From Piezodorus guildinii (Eukaryota > Arthropoda > Insecta > Hemiptera > Pentatomidae): 64,000 nucleotides of DNA. Each line of letters starts with the position of its first letter. Position 1 is the stretch's first letter. The position numbers were made by a program, and so were the translations under genes. Positions 19,240 through 30,789 of this stretch are shown here, one piece after another. Below the pieces are notes generated by a model, which was given only the letters and a program-made list of their open reading frames with translations, did not search any database and was not told the DNA's origin. The DNA lies in NCBI GenBank assembly GCA_023052935.1, contig CM041292.1, forward strand, positions 198,950,299 through 199,014,298. Reading direction: 5' to 3'.

Positions 19240-20702
19240 CATAAAGGGTTTATAGCCGGGTTAGGATGGTAAATCTGCTCCCGAGGTTTTTTAGACTCAA
19301 ACTTGGGGGATCAATTTGGTGTCGAATAAAAATAATTCATCCCATTTTTTAGCTTTTTAATTCAAATGGTTTTCGAGATTTAAAAAAAAAAAACTTTTTT
19401 ATTTTAATTTTTTTTTTAATAGTAAAATTTGAAATTAATTAATGATGATTTTTTCTCTAATTCTTAGGAGTCAAGGGCATGAAAAAATTAGATGGTCATG
19501 ATTATTAAACGAAAAGCTAATTTTTAGCGGAAGAAATAAAACAAAAATGTGTATTTTTTTAACCTTTTTGAAAAGTATCAATCACTGTTTTTTTTTTCAG
19601 AAAATGTCTTTTATACTCCTCTATACAGAGGATTTTTTTTCTAAGAGGTGGAACAATATGAAAAAAAATAAAAACTTTGTCTGTAACGTCGTCTATTTAG
19701 CTACTATCAATCATTTCTTATAAGGTTTCGCTTGTTCAAGTATTCTCTATGGATTGCTCCACGAAGGATGTATTTTAGGTGATAAAAATAGTTGTTTACA
19801 CATTTTTCGATAATCTAAAATCTATAAGTTTAAGCCTTTCAAAAAGGCTTATAACTAATTTTGAAATAATACAAAAAAAAAATCTAAAAATGGTGTTTTT
19901 TTTTTGTTTTTTTAAACTCTATATAGATGACTTAAAAAAAATTATGCAATCGTAATTCTTAAACGAATAACCAGTTTTTATAAGATGAATGAAAATCAAA
20001 ATATAATTTGTTTAACCTTTTTGAAAGATGTCACTCGCCGAATTTTTCCAGAAAGTGTATTTAATGCTCCTCTGTACTGTAGAATATTTTGAAGTGGTGG
20101 AACAATATGAAAAAAAAATAAAAACTGTTTTTTTTTTTGTTTTTTTTTCCGAAATCTTGCATTTTAAGAAACTTATAGATTTTAGAAAATGTTTTATAAG
20201 TAATGTAATTCTGAATTTCTGGTGAGAAATAATTTTTAACACATTGATCAATAATAATAAGCATTATAAGTTGAATGCGAGATTTTAGAAAAAAATAAGT
20301 TTTTATTTTTTTTCATATTGTTCCACCACTTCGAAAAAAAATCCTGTGTATAGAGGAGTATAAAAGACATTTTCTGAAAAAAAATCGGTGATTGACACTT
20401 TTCAAAAAGGTTAAAAAAATACATATTTTTGTTTTATTTCTTCCGCTAAAAATTGGCTTTTCGTTTAAGAATCATGACCATATAATTTTTTCATTTTTTC
20501 CTTGATTCGTTAGAATTAGAGAAAAAAACATCATTAATTAATTTCAAATTTTACTATTAAAAAAAAATTAAAATTGAAAAAAAGAGTTTTTTTTGAAAAA
20601 TCTCGAAAACCATTTGAATTAAAAAGCTTAAAAATGGGGTGAATTATTTTACCATTATAGGCAGATTTACCATCCTAACCTAAGCTATACCCTTTAAACT
20701 GG
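19240..20702. repeat. Fold-back element with ~440-bp imperfect inverted arms
   Basis: The left arm (about 19240-19680) and right arm (about 20280-20702) are imperfect reverse complements. Both outer ends share AAAGGGT...GGTTAGGATGGTAAATCT. The arms meet around GGTGGAACAATATGAAAAAA. The ~600-bp middle holds a third copy of the inner arm segment (20010-20125, same orientation as the left arm). No ORF of transposase type is present. The target duplication is not clear, so the superfamily is unassigned. Confidence 0.72.
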
Positions 20703-21051
20703 AACCCACAGCATAAAGAAGCTATTTGCATATGATCAAGGATAAATTCATTCAATTAAAATAAACAAACATATTTATTTGCTTTACAAAAAAAATCTAT
20801 AATAAAATATCTATTTAAACAATTTATATCACTAAAAAGGACGGATAATGTTTCAAGCATAAGAAAATCACTTAAAATCTTTTAAGACTAAATATCACAT
20901 AAGCATATTACATAATAATCACTTTGTGCTTATAATATTTTGATATTTATACAATAACTAATAAAACATTTCTATAAACTATAAAATTTATGTCAAACTA
21001 TCTGTATATTTAAATTTTAATAAATATATACTCTGACTAAAATTATCAAAT

Positions 21052-21117
<66 letters not shown>

Positions 21118-22498
21118 TTTATTATTTATTGATTAGAATTAAAGGTGCCATGGACAACACAGGTTAGAGGCATCATGTTCACATATAATATATAAATATC
21201 AAGAATATATATAAATTAAATATATAAATCATATGAAAGAATATATGAGAATTTCGTATAACAGGAAGTATGTTGCTAATACTGATAATAATGATTAAAC
21301 AATTATTACTTTTTAAATAATTAAAATAAATAAATAACAAACTTGATTATTGGACTGGATGTACTATAATTGTGAAAATATGTTTCTTAGCTGTCAAAAT
21401 ATTTTGTCAGAATCAAATTATTAATTAAATTAATTTTCAAAACCGAAGCATCTAAAGAAAACTATTTTATTTCACCACTTCACCATGAAAAAAATAGTTT
21501 CTATCATCACTAAAAGTGAAGCACAATACCATAAATTAATAATTCTGTTATAATTGTATTTTGAAGAAATTTTTACCTACGTCTTTTTTTTTTGTATTAT
21601 GAACCAAATAGAACTTTAAGAAAGAGAAATCTTTGCCAAGCATAAGAAAAAAAACAGACTAGATCCAAATTAAGATGAAATTATAAGAAAAAGGTTAAAA
21701 CAAATATCTGGAATTGGAACAACTCAAAGATTAGGCAGACTTATTTAAACAGGTACAAAGTTATTTCTGAGAAAAGATCTGTTGGGAAAATTGACAAAAG
21801 TTTGCTGTAACCACAAAAATTAAAGGTATTTAATTTTCTTTGTTTAACTAGTAAAGACAAATTAATTACCGGTGAAAGAGAGCACAATTGTTCAAAATAA
21901 ACATCAAAGGTTTTATACATGCAATCTATAAAAATAATATTTAATCTCTCTAAACATAAAGCAATGGATAACGATGAATTTCCTGAATTCTTAAATATTA
22001 AAACAATAAGTAACAATAGTAAGACAAACTATAAGTAAACTAAATAAAATATAAAATGAATTGATTGATTTTCAAACAATATTTGTTTTTATGAAATACA
22101 TTTTTTAAATTTGAAAAATAAAATAAAATTGGTCTATTCCCTAATGGTATTTTGCCTGCAATGGATGTACAGTACCTTTTGATGTATGTACTGTAGAGGT
22201 TTAGGACGGAAAAACTGTACTATCCCATGAGAAGCAGGCGAAACAGTCATGTGGGAACAAACCTAATCAAGAATGGAGTGATATACATCTGATGAGAAAT
22301 TAAGGCAGGTTATAAGGTGACAAGGTTTGTCAAATATCATGTTTTTTATCAGATTCATATAGATCCTTATAACCTAATCAAACTATAGATTGACTCGATA
22401 TGAATACAGTTGATACTTATACGACATACATATCTGTTGATACATAATAAACTTCTTTATATTTATCCTTTAAAATGTGAATGATTCAGAATCTCGGG
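20703..22498. other. AT-rich intergenic stretch with a (TA)n microsatellite
   Basis: A TA-repeat tract lies at about 21063-21112. The rest is AT-rich with no recognised gene. Part next to 22498 must be the TRAF6 3' UTR on the minus strand. Confidence 0.45.
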
Positions 22499-25400
22499 TC
22501 AAACACAATTGATTTCAATCTTAATATTGACAGATTCATCATCGTTAATAAATCCTTTATTGATGACATCATCAATGAGGGCGAATTCTGTGTAACCGAA
22601 TGCTCTCGGAGATATGGAGGCGACTGGTCTTTCGAAGGCTTTCAAGCCCGACTTTGTACACATCACTTCACTCAGTGAAAGCTCCTGGGAAACGGGATGG
22701 ATGAGAGTAAAGGAAATTCGACCTTTAAAAGGCCATCCTAAAATGTGATCATTTTCGCTCTTCATTAGATGCACTAAAAGAGATAAATAACAAGGATTGT
22801 TCGGTGACAGATTCAATCTGGCGCAAAATCTAAAAAGAAAAAAAAAATTACTGACATAATTATTATAAATGTTATTCTCCATAACTTAATTTAATATTAT
22901 AAAATAAATATTTATCAATCATGAATCAAATGTTTACAAACGGTTTAACTTGATTGATTAACCACCAAAATCTGATTGACAACTTTATACAAATAAAATG
23001 TCTTGAATTTTAAAGTGTTTTGATTTTGCATAAAGTATTTTATAATTTGATGCAAAAAAACTTTAGATGTAGATTGGCACATTAGCAGAATTTCTGTTGT
23101 AGTGCCGTTAATATGTAAGTTCAATTTAAAAGATTTTTTAATATATTAATTATATAAAAAATTATATTGTGCACTGGTGGCAGAAGAAATAAAGAAATGA
23201 ATGGTGCTAAAAATATTTCATGTGAATTTTTTGAGAATTTACAAAATTATTTTTGAAAAACAATAATAATTATATATATGGTGATGCTTGTGGAGGGTGA
23301 CACTTGTGTAAAGTACTCTCTGTACTATGCCTTTATTTTGCTTTTTTGTCATGTCAATTACTTTAAATTCTTTTGAGAACAATAATCTAACACCTGATTA
23401 ATATATTTATCTAATTTATTTCAATTCTGAGCCACTGAGAGCTTCATGAATTAAAACCTACAATTAATAGTGTAGAGATACATTAAATAAAAATACTCAC
23501 TTGTATCCATGGTAAGAAGTATAAAATCCTTCGCTGTAATACATTTCAGAAGGTTCTTTCGACATTGCTAACAGTTTTTGTTTTATATTAACAACATTCC
23601 ATACATGACAACCGTTACAAATTTTCAACGGTAGCTGTGATAAAAACTGATCTCTTTCGATTAGCATATTATTAAGTGTTGCTCTAGAGTTTGTTAACTG
23701 TAATTCCAAATCCCTAGTTTTATGTTCCAATTGCAAAATCAATTCTTTTGACTTTTGTTCTTGCCTTGTTTTCTGTTCCAATTGTAATTCTGATTCTCTC
23801 TGCTTCTGTTCCAATTGAACCACTCTTTCATAAAGGGTCCTAAAAAACACACATACTATTACTTATTATTATTATAATTAGCACAACTTAATTGTAATAT
23901 CTTGGTTAACATAGTACTTTCTAGACAAAATTGAGATTAAAAAAAAAATTAAATACACCTGTTAAGGGAACACGGCCCTTAAGGCGGCGATATACGGTGA
24001 GAATGAGGGTATGTGTAGGTTAGGTGAAATTCGTGAATCTTAGATGAAAGTGAATATCACATACTTTCAACATATTATAATAAATATTCAATTACCGAAT
24101 TTTCTATATTACTTCATCATTTATTATTTTTTACCTTTTATTATAAATAATAAGTAATATTTGATGTCATTATCCAAATTTATTTTTTTTTAAATTAGCC
24201 TACCCCCTCTTCTGCTATTTTCCTGAACACATACAATACTTGCTTTCCCCTCACCTACAGATACCCTAATTCTCACAGCCTTTAACCAATTTTAAGTGCT
24301 GCCACCTAGCACGCAGCAATACAATTAGGCATCTAAGGCCATCTAGTGACATCTGGAGGTACTACGACTGGTACCAGAATCCCCTGGCAAAGACAGGAGG
24401 GAGACAGAGAGACTTGATAAGGAGCACATGTGCCCATATATCACCGAAACTTTCTCAGAAGAATTCCTCAACATCATGGAAAAATAGAAAAATAGGAGCC
24501 GGCTTGTCCAGGGAGAAGAGGAGGATTCAAGAGGAAAGACCGCTCCCCTAACTCAGTCAGATATGTTTATCAATAGTTTAAATTCCAACTCATCCTTATA
24601 TTTTCTTTGGCAATAGATTCAGTTTGTAACCCAATAGCACAATAGAGCTCTTATTTCTAATACAGTCCACTACGTCCATTTAAACAACCAGCCGCACAAG
24701 TATTAATAATGTTGAGTAATCTGGAATCCTCTAGGTTAATCTATACATTAAGAACACCCTTAAATACATATGTTAATTTAGCTTACACAAATAATTTCGA
24801 GCTTCTAAAAAATAATTTATTAAGGTTTTTTAATTATAATAGACACAAATTCATAAAAAGGAAATAGCTCAATATGAGGTGCTTACAATTAATATTTTTA
24901 AATAATTTACACAAAAATGTTTAATAATCTGGTTCGCACAACACACGACTTTCGCTTACCTCCATTGTTATAATCAATTTAAGAATTTTTAAATACATGT
25001 GAGATAAATCAGAGAGGGTAATCACCTCCAACTCAATGTCAAGATAATCACACTAGGGGAGCTCTGCTTCTTTGGGAGGACACCAGGTGGCAGCATGGTC
25101 ACCTTGAATTGATTTTGATGAAAAAGTTACTGTAACATCTCGGGCGTATAGTTGTATAAAATATGAAATTTCTATTCCGTACAACTCTTTGATTTTGCCC
25201 TAGACTTACCACACACACACGCACGGACACACAGACCATTATTCTGGAGTTGGTTATTTGTGAGGCCCTAAAACGTGTATTTCCGTTGAAAACTGGAATT
25301 CAAAAATTTTCACGATCGCAATACTTTTCCTTTCTATTTATTTCATAATAGGTAAGTGAAAGTAAAAATGATCATCCCAAATATTTTTTGTAAAATTTTA

Positions 25401-28400
25401 AAACTTTTAGCTGCTAATGTCAATGTTTTATCATTATTGCCAGTTACCACAGAATGTTAAGTATATAAAGATATAATATACTAACATCTACTTTTCATAA
25501 CCCGATACAATCAGATTTTGTCAAGTGGTTAATGAAAAGGCTACATTAAGTGGCACAGGAAAAAAAATCTTAAAGCTCAGGTTTAAGCTTGCAATGTTGA
25601 ATCTGTGAGTTAGTGATATGTTGCACATTATATATATTGTTATCTAAAAAAATCTATACATAGCAGTTAAAACTATAAAAATACATTTTTTATAAGTAAG
25701 TAGAGATACAGAATTTGGTTGTATTAGATTGATAATATTAGAAATAGCACAATTTCTTGATTACAAATGCTCAGTGTTTGTCTTAATTACACATTTTATA
25801 ATTAAAAAATACTCACGTGATCAACTGAACTTGAGTAGTACACTGATTTTTTGGAGGAGCTTCCCAGGATTCAGCTTTTTTAGCCATATCATCTACTGCA
25901 TCTCCATTCATATTTGATTTGTTCTGAAGTAAAAATAATAAATACATTTTGAGTCATGTTCTTGGAATTCCCGTAGACAAATATCAAGAAAATAAAATAT
26001 ATATCATGAATACAATAATACATTTATTATTAATAATTGGATATAATAATAATAATAATGTTATCTGTTTTATTTCTCTCAGGTAACTGGAGCTTCATCT
26101 ACTTCCCGGATATAAGTCAAAGGGAAGTAGAAGGTTTTACTTATTTAAAAATTTTCTAACAATTCTGCAGGTATCCAGCAGAACTGCTTTCTGTGCTAGT
26201 TTTAGATGCTTGTGGTCTAGGCCAAGCTCTTCTGTGCCCTTCTTCGTGCTTTTGAGGATTAGACCATTTGAAGAGAGAACTATTGGAGTTGTTGCAACTT
26301 TTTCCAGGCGGTAGAGCGATTTCAGTTCTAAAGAGAGCTCTTGATATTTTCTAATTTTTTCAGCTCTAGTGCTTAACAGATTGGAGTCACATGGGACAGC
26401 AATATCGACAATTCTGGCCATTTTGTTGGTTTTATCTAATACCAAAATATCTGGACGATTATGCAGCACTCTGTGGTCGGTGATAATCTGTTCATCCCAG
26501 TAAACTTTTACGTCTTTATTTTCCAGAAGTTTTTCAGGGGTATACCGATAATAGGGTATCTCTTCACCCCCCAACAATCCCAGAGCTCTGCACAGACCTT
26601 GGTGGTAAATTTTAGCAACGTTATTATGCCTCATTAAATAGTCCGTCCCTGCCAAAGTTTCACAACCATTTGTTACATGCTGAATAGACTCGTGGGTCTT
26701 GGAGCAAAGGCGACATTTATCTGTTATCATATTTTCCTTCATTATATGCCTCCTGTATGCTCTCGTTGCAACAACTTGGTCCTGTATAGCAAGAACAAAA
26801 CCCTCTGTCTCGCCAAACAGTTGACCCATCCTCAACCAATCGACCGAGAGCTCACTGTCAATATCAGGCGAATTCAGTTGATAGTAAAACCTTCCATGCA
26901 ATTCTTTCTCTTTCCAAACTGATTTATAGTGATCCGCATTTTTTATTTCATGCAGCATGGGGTCTTTGAGATTAAGTGCTGTGAATTCCTCATTCAAATT
27001 TCGCATCATGTTGATGATTGAAGATGGGCATGTCAGAAAATACTGCTTCATGGAATTTTCTTGTTTTCGGCAAAGATCTTCAATTGAGATAAGCCCACGA
27101 CCACCTTCTTATCGTTTTAGATAAAGCCTATTCACAGAGGCTTTTGGGTGATGAATTTTAGCGTCTGTCATCATTGTACTCACTAGCCGGTCCATTTCTT
27201 GTAGTTTGGTAGTTGACCAGTAATGTTATCCACAACTGTCCTGACATCGTTTTGATCGACTCCAATAAAAAAAAAAGCTGAGCTAATTGATGTAGCTGTC
27301 CCGAATGATGGCAACACAAGTTCTGTCTGTGCTGAAAAAATTCGCAAGTATCAAGCTCTGGCAGCTAAGCTGAAAGAACTGTACAGGCTGGATAGTGTTA
27401 TTGTGAGGGCAATTGTGATATCCAGCAATGGTCTGATATCAAAGTCCACCTCAAATTTCTCAGAGTAATTATGAACGATTCTAACTTTATGGAATGTTTC
27501 CGACAAACACATCTCTACCAGGTTTACTAACTTTCTAGGTATTCCCTGTTCAATCATGATGTTATATAGCTTCTGACGGTCTATTGAATCATAAGCCTTT
27601 ATAAAATCGATATAGAGTAGATGGACTACACCATTGTATTCCAGCTTCTTCTCTAATATTTGACGTAAGGAAAATATTTGATCAATAGTCGAGCGATTCC
27701 GCCTAAAACCACATTGGTAATCTAAGATAATTTCCTCAGCGTATTCCGTGATTCGTCTAGTTAGTATTGACGAGAATATTTTATAACATACTGGGAGATG
27801 AGAGATCCCACGATAGTTGTTACAATCCGTCCTCAGTCCTTTTTTGTGAATCGGAATAAGTATTGATTCTTTCCATTCTTCGGGCATTTTTTCATTTTCT
27901 CAGATCTTTTTAACTAAAACATGTAATTTGGAAATGCCCACTTCTCCACACGCCTTGATTAATTCACTCGTGATATTATCATTTCCTGCAATAATTGGAT
28001 ATACACATATCAAAGCTAAAGATATAAAATACTTTCTATTTAATAATTGGATATACACATATCAAATAGAAAGTATTTTTTATCTTTAGCGTATGTTCCA
28101 TAGTTCGTGCCTCCGGCAGACACATACTACTACAGTCGCTTTTCTGGTTATAGTATTGACTCGGCACAACTATACAGTTTTATCTGTGATAAAAAAGAAT
28201 TTTTTTTTAAGGATAAGTTGGTTGGAGGTACGGTCATTGAAGAACTTCAACACCTTAATAAGTAACCAGAATGCAGAAAGCTTAGTGCTAAGAAATAAAT
28301 GAAAAACGAAGGAGTTAGTAGTATAAGAACTGGTAGTAAAACTTACCTTGGTAGTAAAAATTAATTCCAGAACTTTTAAATAGAGTTAGAGTTCAAAAAA

Positions 28401-30758
28401 GCTAAAAGAATTACAATGGAAACATATCTTTTAGATTATATAAAATTTTTTCTAAAATCTTTAACATTCCAACATTACATTATTCATCCATATTACTATT
28501 CTTGTGTTCGTAAACAAAAAAAAAAGTTATCTAAACATATATGAATGTTCTTATCTCTTTCAGTCGGTTAATTTTTTTTTTTTATCAATGCTAACAAAAT
28601 GTAAAGGTCAATTTCTCCAAATCAATAAAATTAAAGGTATTTTATAGGAAGAAAATTTAAAATATTGATAATAAAGCTCTGTCAGACTAATTCAAACATA
28701 ATGAAACCTACATGATATTAAAGCCCACCAAATTTTACATCACCATAGCAAATTTAATCAAAATAGTTGGAGCCATTTTTGAGAAAATCGTAAAAATGTG
28801 CAAAATACATGGTCCAAAGTAGCACTTCCAGTAAACCGATTTTGAGGAAGAAGCTGATGTAACATTCTAGGTATTTTGGTTGCCTAAAATATCAAAGTTC
28901 ACTTTTAAACAACTTATGTTTTTCGAGCTAGACACAAACCACCAACCAATAAGTTTGTCTTAAGGCGGTGATACACGGTGAGAATTAGAGTTTCTTTAGG
29001 TGAGGTGAAAGCAAGTATTGTATCTGATCACAAAAATAGCAGGAGAAGGTGAAGGCTTATTTAAAAAAAATAAATTTGGATAATAACATAAAATATTAAT
29101 ATTAGAAAAATTCTATAATATCATTAAATATTATTTTTTTAAAAAGATAAAAAACTGAATGATAAAGTTATATCAAAACAAACAAGTGTAATATACACAT
29201 CATGAAAACATGTTTTTAACTCGATTTAAAAAAATTAAACATTATTTATAATAAAAGGTAAAAAAAAATAAATGACGATGTAAAATGGAAAATTAGGTAA
29301 TTGAATATTTATTATAATATGTTGAAAGTATGCGATATTCACTTTCATCTACGAATCACGAATTTCACCTCACCTACACATACCCTAATTCTCACCATGT
29401 ATCGCTGCCTTTATTTTACTCTTATTTACTCAGTGAATCTTACCTAAACAACTTCTCCATCAAATAGTCTTAACAGTCAACAACTACTCAATCATTAAGA
29501 ATAAAATGGATCAACAGAGTGCACAGTGTTAGTTATGATTTTCAGCAAATCAATTGATAAATATAATTAGAAAGTGCTTACATTTTCATGATTTTCAACC
29601 AAATGCTTTTCTAAATCCAGTAATGGAGTAATGGTTTCGCAATTAGGAAACGAGCACCTGACAATTTGCTGAGTTATCTCTCTTACGGGTATAATTATCG
29701 GGGAAAAGGTCCCTTTCTTGAATTTTATTCTGGTCAACAGGACACCATTCTCTTTTTTTGTTTCTGCAACACAAATTAAAAATAAATAAGATTAATCAGT
29801 TATACTGAGAAAAAAAAAAAATTAGCACCTTGTAAAAAAGTGATTTTTAAGCAAATACATAAAATAATATTATATATTACACATAATATATTGTTTGTTG
29901 TTTATTTATTTAATGTCACTTTATGGTACTGTAGCTTATCAGACGATGCTACAGTGGGAGTCCTAAATTTTGCCTAACTAGATTTAGTCAGGATAGGGAT
30001 CTTTAACGAGTACCTAACATCGCACAGGCTCGGGACCACGTTTTTACATTCCCTCTGAAGGATGGCAAAACAAGGCATTTTTTACTCCTATTAAAAAATC
30101 ATAGGGCCACCTGCGAGTTTGAACCTCATAATATATTTTATATATTGGGTTGCTCGGTTCTGAACCGAGCAAACCACGTACGGACAGTGCTTTCTCCTGA
30201 GGCATTATCACCATAAACATTGAAAATTATGTTAAAAATCTGTGCAGCAGATTTTCCTTTTCGGAAATAAAAAAATAATTAAATGCCAAAAATGAATGCC
30301 AACTTATGTGAGGTGAATAGTGTAGTTACCTTTAATGAGGTTTGTTTATTTGTTCATTTAACATCACTTTATACTTCTGTGGATAATCAGACAATGCTAC
30401 AGTGGGAGTCATAAAGTTTGCCTGTTGAGGTTAAATTAGGATAGGGGTCTTCAACGAGGACCTGACATCGCACAGACTCGGGATCACATTTTCACATACC
30501 CTCCAAAGGACGGCATAACTAAGGATTTTTTATCCCCATTAAAAAATCCTAGGGCCACCAACAGGTTTGAACCCATGATACTTATAAAGAGATGTAAAAG
30601 TTAAATTTTATGATTATTATTACTTTCACTTACCTATATATGAAATATACCGTAAGGGAAAGTATTGCGATCGTGAAAATTTCTAATTCCAGTTTTCAAC
30701 GTTAATACACGATTTAGGGTCGCCTGAGTCCAAATAACTAAGTCCAGCAAAATGGTCT

Positions 30759-30789
<31 letters not shown>

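Noticed and set aside
20012..20264. Overlapping ORFs on both strands
   Set aside because: They arise from the inverted arms of the fold-back repeat.
22289..22310. Hammerhead core CTGATGAG
   Set aside because: No GAAA box or stem II partner follows within the required distance.
30150..30176. GGTTGCTCGG hairpin as a functional RNA or terminator
   Set aside because: Short, isolated, next to a SINE fragment, without other support.
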